NCBI RefSeq assembly: GCF_018614415.1
Contig: NZ_JAGGOO010000028.1
Coordinates: 167,722 to 231,721 of the forward strand
Reading direction: 5' to 3'
DNA: 64,000 bases
Source: Streptomyces sp. ISL-12
GTDB taxonomy: Bacteria; Actinomycetota; Actinomycetes; Streptomycetales; Streptomycetaceae
How positions within the stretch are numbered: position 1 is the stretch's first letter; each line of letters starts with the position of its first letter. Shown in pieces: positions 34,514 to 42,576 of the stretch. The position numbers were made by a program, and so were the translations under genes. The notes under the pieces were generated by a model. It was not told the origin of the DNA. It was given only the letters and a program-made list of their open reading frames with translations, and ran no database searches.

Positions 34514-35401
34514 TCAGCCGCGCACGCACTCCTCGATGACCGAGGCGACCTGCTGCGTCGCCGGCGAGTTGCGGTGCGCGCGGCGGGCCAGCACCAGGTC
34601 GATCGTCTCCGTCTCGGCGAGCGGCACGTACGTCACGCCGTCGAGCCGCAGGCTCTGCACCGACCGCGGCACGAGGGCGACACCGTGCCCTGCGGCCACG
34701 AGGACGACGAGCGTCGCGGTCTCGCCGACCTCGACGAGGGCCGAGGGCCGGAACCCGGCCCGGTCGCAGGCGGCCAGCACCCGGTCGTACATGGCGGACC
34801 GCGGCTGCGAGGGATGGATGACGAAGGGCTCGTCCGCCAGCGCCGCCAGGGGGATCTCCGTCCCGGCCGCCAGCGGATGGTGGGCCGGGACCACGGCGAC
34901 CAGCGGCTCTGCCCGCAGCGGCGTGATGCTCACCCCCTCGGTGCCGGCCGCGCCGGCCCGCGACACGGCGAGGTCGTAGGCGCCGGTGAGCAGGCCCTCC
35001 ACCAGCTGCGGGGTGAGCAGTTCGCCGCGCAGGTCCAGCGTGATGTGCGGCAGCCGCGACCGCACCATGCGGGCGACCTGGGGCAGGACGTCGTACGTGG
35101 CGGTGCCGATGAAGCCGACGGAGACCCGGCCGGTGTGGCCGCTGGCCAGTTCCGCCATGTGCACGCGGGCGCGCTCGGCCTCGGCGACCAGCGTGCGCGC
35201 GTACCCGGTCAGGTGCCGGCCGGCCTCGGTGAGTTCGACGTGCCGGGTGGAGCGGTGGAACAGCGTCGTGCCCAACTCGTGTTCCAGCTGCTTGATCTGC
35301 TGGGACAGGGCGGGCTGGGCGACATGCAGCCGGGCCGCCGCCCGCCCGAAGTGGCACTCCTCCGCGAGCGCGAGGAAGTAGCGGACCTGACGAAGCTCCA
35401 T
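34514..35401 (-). CDS. LysR-family regulator, probable activator of pcaFIJ
   Basis: 295 aa. The winged HTH (VRYFLALAEECHFGRAAARL; VAQPALSQQIKQLE) begins at the N-terminus. The effector domain (GRVSVGFIGTATYDVLPQVA) resembles the CatR/BenM group that senses muconate or related acids. Divergent position and an LTTR-type box at 35410-35430 point to control of the pcaFIJ operon. Beta-ketoadipate or muconate is the likely effector (inference). Confidence 0.9.
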   Translation of the reverse strand: MELRQVRYFLALAEECHFGRAAARLHVAQPALSQQIKQLEHELGTTLFHRSTRHVELTEAGRHLTGYARTLVAEAERARVHMAELASGHTGRVSVGFIGTATYDVLPQVARMVRSRLPHITLDLRGELLTPQLVEGLLTGAYDLAVSRAGAAGTEGVSITPLRAEPLVAVVPAHHPLAAGTEIPLAALADEPFVIHPSQPRSAMYDRVLAACDRAGFRPSALVEVGETATLVVLVAAGHGVALVPRSVQSLRLDGVTYVPLAETETIDLVLARRAHRNSPATQQVASVIEECVRG

Positions 35402-35409
35402 ACCGACAG

Positions 35410-35430
35410 TTTATAAGAGAGCCTTATCAA
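35410..35430. promoter_or_regulatory. LysR-type binding box in the lysR-pcaF gap
   Basis: TTTATAAG (35410-35417) and CTTATCAA (35423-35430) form a near-perfect inverted repeat around a 5-base centre, with core ATAAG-N5-CTTAT. This is the T-N11-A layout of LysR operators. The box begins nine bases before the lysR start and precedes the pcaF promoter. Confidence 0.72.
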
Positions 35431-35472
35431 TCGATCCGGATTAGGTCTTGGACCCGATGAAGGCCGTGGGCC

Positions 35473-35478
35473 TAGCGT
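35473..35478 (+). promoter_or_regulatory. -10 element of pcaFIJ, probably leaderless
   Basis: TAGCGT ends six bases before the GTG of pcaF, the spacing expected when transcription starts at or next to the start codon. A TTGGAC at 35448-35453 could be a -35 with a long 19-base spacer, as is common for activated promoters. Confidence 0.5.
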
Positions 35479-35484
35479 GAGGGC

Positions 35485-36690
35485 GTGACCGACAGTTACG
35501 TGTACGCAGCGGCAAGAACACCCTTCGGACGGTTCTCCGGTGCCCTCGCCGGCGTCCGGCCCGACGACCTCGCGGCGCTCGCCGTGCGGGGCGTCCTGGC
35601 CAAGGCCCCGGAGCTGGACCCGGGTGAGATCGGCGACGTCGTCTGGGGCAACGCCAACGGCGCCGGCGAGGACAACCGCAACGTCGGCCGGATGGCCGTC
35701 CTGCTGGCAGGGCTGCCCACCTCGGTGCCCGCCACCACGGTCAACCGGCTGTGCGGATCCTCGCTGGACGCGGCGATCATCGCCTCCCGCGCCATCGAGA
35801 CCGGCGACGCGGACATCGTGCTCACCGGCGGCGTGGAGTCGATGAGCCGGGCCCCCTGGGTCCTGCCCAAGCCCTCCCGCGCGTTCCCCGCCGGGGACGT
35901 GACCGCCGTCTCCACCACCCTCGGCTGGCGCCTGGTCAACAAGAACATGCCGAAGGAGTGGACGGTCTCCCTGGGCGAGGCCAACGAGCAGCTCGCCGAG
36001 CGGTTCACCATCCCCCGCGAGCGGCAGGACGAGTTCGCCGCCCGGTCCCACCAACTCGCCGACGCCGCCTGGACGGACGGCTTCTACGACGACCTGGTGG
36101 TACCGGTCGGGACCGACGCCAAGGGCACCACCCTCGCCCGGGACGAGGGCATCCGGCCCGGCTCCACACCCGAGAAGCTCGCCGGGCTCAAGCCGGCCTT
36201 CCGGCCCGACGGTGTGATCACGGCGGGCAACGCCTCACCGCTGAGCGACGGCGCCTCGGCCGTCCTGCTCGGCTCGGAGGCCGCCGCGGCCCGCATCGGC
36301 ACCGCCCCGCTGGCCCGCGTCGCCGGGCGCGGCGTCTTCGCGCTCGATCCGCAGGACTTCGGGTTCGCGCCGGTCGAGGCGGCGAACCGGGCCCTGAAGC
36401 GCGCGGGCATCACCTGGTCCGACGTAGCGGCGGTCGAACTCAACGAGGCGTTCGCCGTGCAGTCGCTGGCCTGCGTGGACGCCTGGGGGATCGACCCGGA
36501 CATCGTCAACACCAAGGGCGGCGCCATCGCGCTCGGCCACCCGCTGGGCGCCTCCGGCGGCCGCATCCTCGGCACCCTCGCCCACCGGCTCACGAGGTCC
36601 GGCGAGCGGTGGGGCGTCGCCGCGATCTGTATCGGGGTGGGCCAGGCGCTCGCCGTGGTCCTGGAGAACGTGACGGAGGCCAAGGGATGA
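35485..36690 (+). CDS. pcaF: 3-oxoadipyl-CoA thiolase
   Basis: 401 aa thiolase. It cleaves 3-oxoadipyl-CoA with CoA to succinyl-CoA and acetyl-CoA, the last step of the beta-ketoadipate pathway. The active-site Cys is in VNRLCGSSLDAA (~90), the His in GGAIALGHPLGASGGR (~350) and the second Cys in AAICIGVGQALA (~385). Location beside the two CoA-transferase subunits and a LysR gene supports PcaF rather than a fatty-acid thiolase. The GTG start is six bases after a TAGCGT -10. Confidence 0.93.
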   Translation: MTDSYVYAAARTPFGRFSGALAGVRPDDLAALAVRGVLAKAPELDPGEIGDVVWGNANGAGEDNRNVGRMAVLLAGLPTSVPATTVNRLCGSSLDAAIIASRAIETGDADIVLTGGVESMSRAPWVLPKPSRAFPAGDVTAVSTTLGWRLVNKNMPKEWTVSLGEANEQLAERFTIPRERQDEFAARSHQLADAAWTDGFYDDLVVPVGTDAKGTTLARDEGIRPGSTPEKLAGLKPAFRPDGVITAGNASPLSDGASAVLLGSEAAAARIGTAPLARVAGRGVFALDPQDFGFAPVEAANRALKRAGITWSDVAAVELNEAFAVQSLACVDAWGIDPDIVNTKGGAIALGHPLGASGGRILGTLAHRLTRSGERWGVAAICIGVGQALAVVLENVTEAKG

Positions 36691-37355
36691 GCACGCTGCT
36701 GTGCGCCAACGCCGACGAGGCGGTCGCGGGGATCGAGGACGGCTCGACGGTACTGGTGGGCGGCTTCGGGATGGCCGGCATGCCGGTCGACCTGATCGAC
36801 GCCCTCATCCGGCAGGGCGCCACCGACCTGACCGTCGTGTCCAACAACGCCGGCAACGGCGACACCGGCCTGGCCGCGCTGCTGGCGAAGGGACGCGTCC
36901 GCAAGGTCGTCTGCTCCTTCCCCCGGCAGGCCGACAGCTACGTCTTCGACGAGCTGTACCGGACCGGGAGGATCGAGCTGGAGGTCGTGCCGCAGGGCAA
37001 CCTCGCCGAGCGGATGCGGGCGGCCGGGGCCGGCATCGGCGCGTTCTACTGCCCCACCGGCGCCGGCACCCTGCTGGCCGAGGGCAAGGAGACCCGCGTC
37101 ATCGACGGGCGCACCTACGTCCTGGAGTACCCGATCAAGGGCGATGTGGCGCTGATCGGCGCCCACCGGTCCGACCGCATGGGCAACCTCGTCTACCGCA
37201 AGACCGCCCGCAACTTCGGACCGGTCATGGCCACCGCCGCGACCACCGTGGTCGCCCAGGTCCGCGAGATAGTCGACACCGGCACCATCGACCCCGAGAC
37301 CGTGATCACCCCGGGCATCTATGTCGACCGCGTGGTGCAGGAGGCGACCGCATGA
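36687..37355 (+). CDS. pcaI: 3-oxoadipate CoA-transferase subunit A
   Basis: 222 aa. Family I CoA-transferase alpha subunit, shown by GSTVLVGGFGMAGMPVDLID (glycine-rich CoA loop), VSNNAGNGDTGLAALL and FYCPTGAGTLLAEGKE. With PcaJ it moves CoA from succinyl-CoA to 3-oxoadipate. It starts inside the pcaF stop (ATGA) and overlaps pcaJ by four bases, so the three are coupled. A 3-oxoacid (acetoacetate) transferase is the alternative, but the pcaF neighbour favours 3-oxoadipate. Confidence 0.92.
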   Translation: MSTLLCANADEAVAGIEDGSTVLVGGFGMAGMPVDLIDALIRQGATDLTVVSNNAGNGDTGLAALLAKGRVRKVVCSFPRQADSYVFDELYRTGRIELEVVPQGNLAERMRAAGAGIGAFYCPTGAGTLLAEGKETRVIDGRTYVLEYPIKGDVALIGAHRSDRMGNLVYRKTARNFGPVMATAATTVVAQVREIVDTGTIDPETVITPGIYVDRVVQEATA

Positions 37356-38026
37356 GCACCGATTCCCTCGTCACGGACACCGGGCGCGGCCCGCTCGGCA
37401 AGCACGACATGGCCGCCCTGGTGGCCCGCGACATCCCGCACGGCGCCTTCGTCAACCTCGGCATCGGCCAGCCGACCCTGGTCGCCGACCATCTGCCGGC
37501 CGACTCCGGCGTGGTCCTGCACACCGAGAACGGCATGCTCAACATGGGACCCGCCGCGCAGGGCGACGAGATCGACCCCGATCTCACCAACGCCGGCAAG
37601 GTCCCCGTGACCGAGCTGCCCGGCGCGGCGTACTTCCACCACGCCGACTCCTTCGCCATGATGCGCGGCGGCCACCTGGACATCTGCGTTCTGGGCGCCT
37701 TCCAGGTCTCGACCGCCGGTGACCTCGCCAACTGGCACACCGGCGCGCCGGACGCCATACCCGCCGTCGGCGGGGCCATGGACCTGGCGATCGGGGCGAA
37801 GAAGGTCTTCGTCATGATGACGCTGTTCACCAAGACCGGCGCGCCCAAGCTGGTCCCCGAGTGCACCTACCCGCTGACCGGGCTGGCCTGTGTCGACCGG
37901 GTCTACACCGACCTCGCCGTCTTCGACATCACCGAGCGGGGCGTCTCGGTGCGGGAGACCTTCGGCACCACCGTCGACGAACTCGCCGGCCGCCTGGACC
38001 TGCCGCTGCTGTCCGCGGGCGGCTGA
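37352..38026 (+). CDS. pcaJ: 3-oxoadipate CoA-transferase subunit B
   Basis: 224 aa beta subunit. The catalytic Glu is in TENGMLNMGP (~60), and FVNLGIGQPTLVADHLP and MRGGHLDICVLGAFQVS are family motifs. It forms a heterodimer or tetramer with PcaI. Last gene of pcaFIJ; a strong hairpin follows. Upstream pathway genes (pcaGHBL) are not in the window. Confidence 0.93.
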   Translation: MSTDSLVTDTGRGPLGKHDMAALVARDIPHGAFVNLGIGQPTLVADHLPADSGVVLHTENGMLNMGPAAQGDEIDPDLTNAGKVPVTELPGAAYFHHADSFAMMRGGHLDICVLGAFQVSTAGDLANWHTGAPDAIPAVGGAMDLAIGAKKVFVMMTLFTKTGAPKLVPECTYPLTGLACVDRVYTDLAVFDITERGVSVRETFGTTVDELAGRLDLPLLSAGG

Positions 38027-38033
38027 CGCCCGC

Positions 38034-38070
38034 CTCCTCCGGTCCCGGCGCGGTGGCGGGACCCGAGGAG
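38034..38070. terminator. Strong hairpin after pcaJ
   Basis: A 14-bp stem with one mismatch (38034-38047 with 38057-38070, arms CTCCTCCGGTCCCG and CGGGACCCGAGGAG) and a 9-base loop. It lies between convergent genes and probably terminates both strands. Confidence 0.7.
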
Positions 38071-38083
38071 ACGGCGGCCCGGG

Positions 38084-38103
38084 AACCGGCCCGGCCGGTT
38101 TTG
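38084..38103 (+). terminator. Second hairpin with T-run
   Basis: AACCGG (38084-38089) pairs with CCGGTT (38095-38100) and is followed directly by TT, giving TTTT. This is the form of an intrinsic terminator and backs up the larger hairpin before it. Confidence 0.55.
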
Positions 38104-38991
38104 CTACCCGCGCGGACGCGGCGGCCACCCGGCCGGGTGCCGCTGCTGCCCGGCGTCCTGCGAGGACTCCGCCGCCAGGCTGCCGAGGAGGGCGAGGGCC
38201 TCGGCGGAGGGGCTGCCGGGCTCGGCGTGATAGACGACGAGCTGCTGGTCGGGGGTGGCGTTCACGGTCAGGGTCTCGTAGGACAGGGTGAGTTCGCCGA
38301 CGAGCGGGTGCCGCAGGCGCTTGGTCTCGTGCGTCTTGTGCCCGATGTCGTGACGGGCCCACAGACGCCGGAAGGGTTCGCTGCGCAGGCTCAGTTCGCC
38401 GACGAGCCGCGTCAGGGACGGATCGTCGGCGTCCCCGGCCGCCGCCCGCAGCGCGGCCACGGCGTTCAGCGCCGCCCGGTCCCAGTCGACGTAGAACTCG
38501 CGGGCGTCCGGGTCCAGGAAGACCAGCCGCATCAGGTCGTCGCTGTACGTGTGACCGGCGAACAGGGCCCGGCCGAGGTCGTTGTGGGCCAGCACGTCGA
38601 GATACGGACCGAGGATCACCGCCGGGAGGTGCTGCCAGCCGTCCATGATCCGCAGCAGTCCCTCGCTCACCCGCTGATTCCGCCCCGCCCGGCGCCGGCG
38701 GCGCGGAGCCGGAGCCGCGAGCCGCCGCAGATACGCGGTCGCCTCCTCGTCGAGCACCAGCGCCCGGGCGATCGCGTCGACGACCTGCGCCGAGGGACGG
38801 CGTTCCCGGCCCTGCTCCAGGCGCACGTAGTAGTCGGTGCTCACCCCCGCCAGCATCGCCACCTCCTCGCGCCGCAGGCCGGGCACCCGGCGCCGGACCC
38901 CCGGGGCGAGCCCGAGGTCCTCCGGGCGCACGAGCCGGCGGCGGGCCCGCAGATACTGCCCGATCGGGTTGTCACTCTCCACGCGGTCCAT
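38104..38991 (-). CDS. XRE-family regulator with MmyB-like ligand domain
   Basis: 295 aa. The N-terminal HTH (REEVAMLAGVSTDYYVRLEQ) is followed by the MmyB ligand-binding domain (RIMDGWQHLPAVILGPYLDV; DDLMRLVFLDPDAREFYVDW), a fold reported to bind lipids or flavin-like ligands. These regulators commonly sit next to an oxidoreductase gene, here the divergent SDR. A minus-strand TACGCT (39004-38999) is followed by exactly seven bases and the ATG, so the gene is probably leaderless. It likely controls the SDR and itself. Confidence 0.9.
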   Translation of the reverse strand: MDRVESDNPIGQYLRARRRLVRPEDLGLAPGVRRRVPGLRREEVAMLAGVSTDYYVRLEQGRERRPSAQVVDAIARALVLDEEATAYLRRLAAPAPRRRRRAGRNQRVSEGLLRIMDGWQHLPAVILGPYLDVLAHNDLGRALFAGHTYSDDLMRLVFLDPDAREFYVDWDRAALNAVAALRAAAGDADDPSLTRLVGELSLRSEPFRRLWARHDIGHKTHETKRLRHPLVGELTLSYETLTVNATPDQQLVVYHAEPGSPSAEALALLGSLAAESSQDAGQQRHPAGWPPRPRG

Positions 38992-39041
38992 ACACAGGAG
39001 CGTAGAACGAGCGGAGCCGGCGAGGGTGGCCGTGCCACTCC

Positions 39042-39047
39042 TACGAT
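39042..39047 (+). promoter_or_regulatory. -10 element of the SDR gene
   Basis: TACGAT fits the TAnnnT -10 form, 60 bases before the SDR start at 39108 and back to back with the regulator's TACGCT (38999-39004). No clear -35 is seen. Confidence 0.4.
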
Positions 39048-39107
39048 GAGCGGTCCCCGGTGAGCGGCTGCCTGGTGCGGTCGCCGGACCGGCACGACGG
39101 TGGGGAC

Positions 39108-39902
39108 ATGAATTCTTCGATCACTTCCCCTTCCCCGGCCACGCCCGACGGCCCGCTCGCCGGGCGGGTGGCCGTCGTCACCGGCGCCACCAGCGGTATC
39201 GGTGCCGCCACCGCCCGCCGACTGGCCCGCGGCGGTGCCGGCGTCGCCCTGTTCGGGCGCCGGGAGGACCGGCTCACCGGCCTCGCCGAGGAACTGCGCT
39301 CCACCACCGCGGGCAAGATCCTGCCGGTGGCCGTGGACATCACCGACTCCGCCGCCCTCACGGAGGCCGCGGCCTCGGTACGCGCCGTGCTCGGCCGGCC
39401 CGACCTGGTCGTGGCCAACGCCGGCGTGATGCTGGGCGCACCGTTCGAGAGCGCCGACACCGCCGAGTGGGACCGCATGCTCGACGTCAACCTGCGCGGA
39501 CTGCTGCTCACCGGCCGCGCCTTCGTCGACGACCTGCTCGCCGCCGCGCAGACCGGTCCGGCCGACCTCGCGTTCGTCGGATCCGTCGGCGGCCACAGCC
39601 TGTACCCCGACTGGTCGGTCTACTGCGCGACCAAGGCCGCCGTGGCCCACCTGACCCGCAACCTGCGGGCCGAACTGGGACCCCGCAACGTCCGGGTACG
39701 CAATATCGAGCCCGGCGTCACCGTCACCGAACTGGGCGCGGACATGCTCGACGACAACCTGCGCACCGCCCTGGCCCGGATGCGCACCGACCTGCGGCCG
39801 CTGGCCGCCGAGGACATCGCCGAGACGGTGGCCTTCACCGCGGCGGCACCGGCCAACGTGAACATGGCCGAGGTGGTCGTGGTCCCGGTACAGCAGGGCT
39901 GA
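39108..39902 (+). CDS. Short-chain dehydrogenase/reductase
   Basis: 264 aa classical SDR. The cofactor motif is VTGATSGIGAATARRLARGG, NAG is in VANAGVML, the catalytic Ser is in FVGSVGGHS, and YxxxK is in VYCATKAAVAHL. The start at 39108 is preferred over the open frame from 39060 because the homologous sequence begins there. It is controlled, by position, by the divergent MmyB-type regulator. Such pairs often respond to electrophiles or quinones, but the substrate is unknown. Confidence 0.9.
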   Translation: MNSSITSPSPATPDGPLAGRVAVVTGATSGIGAATARRLARGGAGVALFGRREDRLTGLAEELRSTTAGKILPVAVDITDSAALTEAAASVRAVLGRPDLVVANAGVMLGAPFESADTAEWDRMLDVNLRGLLLTGRAFVDDLLAAAQTGPADLAFVGSVGGHSLYPDWSVYCATKAAVAHLTRNLRAELGPRNVRVRNIEPGVTVTELGADMLDDNLRTALARMRTDLRPLAAEDIAETVAFTAAAPANVNMAEVVVVPVQQG

Positions 39903-40021
39903 CGGACCGCGACCGACGGTCAGCGAGCCGTGCGCGAGGAGCGGGGGCGGTCCGGGGCGGCCGGCTCGATACGGCGGGCCCGGACGTGTCTGTCCTCGGC
40001 TCCGGTCGTCTCCGTCATGCG

Positions 40022-40495
40022 TCAGGCCGGGTGGTGGTCGGCGACCGCGCCGAGTTCGATGTCGTGTTCGAGGAGGGCTTTCAGTGCGCACAGCACGGTG
40101 GTGAATCCGCCGACGGTGTCATTGAGCCAGCCGACGGCGTCGTCCCCGGAACCCTGGAATCCGGTCTCGGTGACCCGCACGAGCGTGGCGTTCGCCGTGT
40201 GCGGTGTGAACGTCATCTCGACCAGCGTCGGCTGATCCTGGTCGCCCCACTCGAACCGGATCAGCCGGCCGGCCTCCACCGCCTCGACACGCACCTGGAC
40301 GGACGCCCCGTAGACCGCCCACTCCCAGCGCAGCTCGGCCCCCGGGACCATCCTCCCGCTGCTCCGGCTGTACCAGAACCGCGTCGTGACGGACGGATCG
40401 GCGAAGGCTTCGAACACCTCCTCCGGGGGCCTGCGGACGATCATGGACGCGGAGGCGGCCGGGGGCCGGGTGAGTTCGAGTCTCTGCACAGGCAC
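40022..40495 (-). CDS. SRPBCC/AHSA1-domain protein
   Basis: About 157 aa. The START-like (Bet v 1) fold is shown by RPPEEVFEAFADPSVTTRFW near the N-terminus and a C-terminal helix (GWLNDTVGGFTTVLCALKAL). These proteins bind hydrophobic ligands or act with ArsR regulators; no partner is nearby. The start is uncertain: GTG codons at 40495 and 40489 and an upstream frame to 40525 are possible, none with a good ribosome site. It is convergent with the SDR gene. Confidence 0.8.
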   Translation of the reverse strand: MPVQRLELTRPPAASASMIVRRPPEEVFEAFADPSVTTRFWYSRSSGRMVPGAELRWEWAVYGASVQVRVEAVEAGRLIRFEWGDQDQPTLVEMTFTPHTANATLVRVTETGFQGSGDDAVGWLNDTVGGFTTVLCALKALLEHDIELGAVADHHPA

Positions 40496-40524
40496 GATGA
40501 TCAGGCACCCCCTGCCTCCTCGCA

Positions 40525-40655
40525 TCCGTGAACGGCCCCCTTGACCCGCGCCCGTGGACGGCCCCGGCGACCCGCGCCCGTGGACGGCCCCGGTGACCCG
40601 CGTCTGTCACCCGCACCCGTGGGCGGCCCCCGTGACCCGCATCCGTGCCGCCCCC
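40525..40655. repeat. Imperfect 26-bp tandem repeat, about 4.5 copies plus a half unit
   Basis: Units start at 40525, 40551, 40577 and 40616, each exactly 26 bases, of the form CCGTGGACGGCCCCGG followed by YGACCCGCG. A 13-base half unit (40603-40615) breaks the phase by exactly half a repeat, and a fifth copy fades out after 40642. It lies between two same-strand genes and is non-coding. It could be a slippage minisatellite or a protein-binding array. Confidence 0.75.
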
Positions 40656-40664
40656 GGACGGGGT

Positions 40665-42245
40665 TCAGGGCACCGGGCAGCTGAGCGGCCACACCCGCTC
40701 GGACAACCGCCCGGTGAGGCGCTCGCCGGACAGCTCCGCGTCGCTGAGCCATCCCGCGGTCGTCAACTGGTCGACCAGCGGCTGCAGCGCGCCGGGATCA
40801 CCGGCACACAGGGCGGCGAGCACACCGACGTCCACCCCCTCCCCGGCGGGTCCGAGCGTCTGCCCGTCCAGGCCGGTGCGCGTGGCGAGGGAGAGGGCCA
40901 GCAGCCGGGCTCCGGCGCTCGTCCGCGACTTGCGCAGCTTCCGCTCGGTGACGACGCGCTGTGTCCAGCCGCTCAGCTTGGCCCGGGTGTTCTTCCCGAA
41001 CGGGAGCGGACGGCTGCCGTCCGGACCGGGTGCGAGGGACGGCACGGTGACCGGAGTCGGGTTCTCGGGCCGGGAGGCGAGCACGTCGGCGGGAGAACCG
41101 GGAATCCGCAGCCACCCGCACTCCGTCAGCCGGCTGATGAGCTGTTCGGGTTCCTCCAGGGGCAGGGCGGTCAGATCCTGCCCGGTCAGATTGCCGGCAC
41201 CGGTGCGGGCGGTCCGCAGGACGAGCAGCAAGGTGAGCAGGCGGGCCTCCGGGCCGGGCAGCGGCGCGTGGTCGCGCGCGTAGGCGAGGACGGTACGGGC
41301 GTGCTCCCACAGCTGCGGTCCGGACAGCACGCGCGGAACGGCGGGTTCCTGGCCGTCGACGGTGTGTCCGGTGCGCTGCTGGTGCTGACTGCGGGCGGTG
41401 GCCGCGGCCTGTTCCGCCCGCACCGCGTCCGCGCGCAACTGGACGTCGCCGATGATGTCGGCCCACTCGTGGAAGGCGCGGGCCTTGCGGGCGTGCAGGT
41501 CGGCGAGGAGCGACAGGTCGGGCTCGGCGCGCTTCTGGTAGGCGCGGAACTGGTTGCCCAGTTCGATGAGTTCGTCGCGCAGGCTGGTCGGCCGCAGATG
41601 GTGCGGCACGATGCGCTGCGCGATCTTCCCTTGCTTGCCGTACGGCCGGTTCCCGGAAGGACGCGGGGCGGGCAGTCCGGCCCGCGCGCCGCCGGCTCGC
41701 GAGGTACCGCCGGGCTCGGTCAGGGACGCGGGAGCGTGGGAGAAGCTCGGTCCCACCGCGGCCCGGGCGGGCCGGGCGTCGGCCGGGGACGGCACCGGGC
41801 CGGCCGGCGTCGGGGCGGTGGCCACGACCTGCGCGCCGGGACGAGCGGCCGCGCAGCGCGCACAGCACTCGAGCGCCTGCCACCAGCGTCCCGCCCGGTC
41901 CGCGACGACCGCGAACACGACCCCGCCGCCGCACCGCCACGCCGCGGCGCCGGCCTGCCTGCCACCGGTGGCGGCGTCGCCGTGTCCGGGGCACCCGTCG
42001 GCCCGGCACGCGCAGTACGCCTCGCCCCGCGGGCCCGCGGCGGCCCGCAGATGCGCGGTGAGGTGCGCGACGGCGAAGGACCGGCCGGCGGCGGCGGAGG
42101 GCAGACGCTGAGCCGGGCACGCCGGACGGGTGCAGGAGAACCGCACCGCCGCGCTGCCGCGACCGACGGGATCGAGGCGCACCATCCAGGACCGCCCCGG
42201 CGCCCTCTCGACCGGCCCGCCCGCCGTGTGGGCCTCCAACTCCAT
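40665..42245 (-). CDS. Uncharacterised Cys-rich protein with C-terminal helical repeats
   Basis: 526 aa, no named family recognised. Residues ~35-145 hold scattered Cys pairs and His (SCTRPACPAQ; AYCACRADGCPGHGD; LECCARCAAARPG), suggesting one or two zinc-binding modules. A proline-rich linker follows. Residues ~200-290 are strongly helical (LRDELIELGNQFRAYQKRAE; ARKARAFHEWADIIGDVQLR). The last ~200 residues contain two winged-helix-like units (LLTLLLVLRTARTGAGNLTG; RLLALSLATRTGLDGQTLG), each ending in a similar GWL segment. It may be a DNA-binding regulator. The ATG at 42245 is the first start of the frame. Confidence 0.7.
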   Translation of the reverse strand: MELEAHTAGGPVERAPGRSWMVRLDPVGRGSAAVRFSCTRPACPAQRLPSAAAGRSFAVAHLTAHLRAAAGPRGEAYCACRADGCPGHGDAATGGRQAGAAAWRCGGGVVFAVVADRAGRWWQALECCARCAAARPGAQVVATAPTPAGPVPSPADARPARAAVGPSFSHAPASLTEPGGTSRAGGARAGLPAPRPSGNRPYGKQGKIAQRIVPHHLRPTSLRDELIELGNQFRAYQKRAEPDLSLLADLHARKARAFHEWADIIGDVQLRADAVRAEQAAATARSQHQQRTGHTVDGQEPAVPRVLSGPQLWEHARTVLAYARDHAPLPGPEARLLTLLLVLRTARTGAGNLTGQDLTALPLEEPEQLISRLTECGWLRIPGSPADVLASRPENPTPVTVPSLAPGPDGSRPLPFGKNTRAKLSGWTQRVVTERKLRKSRTSAGARLLALSLATRTGLDGQTLGPAGEGVDVGVLAALCAGDPGALQPLVDQLTTAGWLSDAELSGERLTGRLSERVWPLSCPVP

Positions 42246-42576
42246 CCTCGTCCCCTTCCCTCGCGTCGCCGCACGCCGTGATCTCTTCGCTGCGCGGCAG
42301 AGCAGTGTGCCGCAGCCACGTTACGGTCTGGAATCGGCCGATCACCGCAGCGTGGCCGGTCGGCGGGCCCCTCGGTGCCCGCGTCACCCCTGGGAGGCAC
42401 CCCGGTGACGCGGCCGGTCCGGCCGTACCGCACCGGATCTCGTACGGGTGACCATCCCGGCGCGCTGTTGACGTGAGGCGAATGAAGTGGCCGGTGGGAG
42501 GAGGTGTCTCGCGGTGTGAGAAAGCGGTGCGAGAAAATGGTTGCCTGCAGAAACCAGGTCGCGTGAAAGGTCCTCC
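42246..42576. other. Gap of 331 bp between divergent genes
   Basis: No credible gene is seen. It holds the promoters of the two divergent neighbours and a 13-bp direct repeat (42511-42536) close to the CHMI start. Short open frames here run against codon usage. Confidence 0.6.
42511..42536. repeat. 13-bp tandem direct repeat upstream of the CHMI gene
   Basis: GCGGTGTGAGAAA is followed at once by GCGGTGCGAGAAA (12 of 13 identical), 40 bases before the next start codon. It could be a direct-repeat operator or chance duplication. Confidence 0.4.

Noticed and set aside
40525..40655. Repeat array as a possible CRISPR
   Set aside because: Units are contiguous 26-mers without unique spacers, and no cas genes are present.
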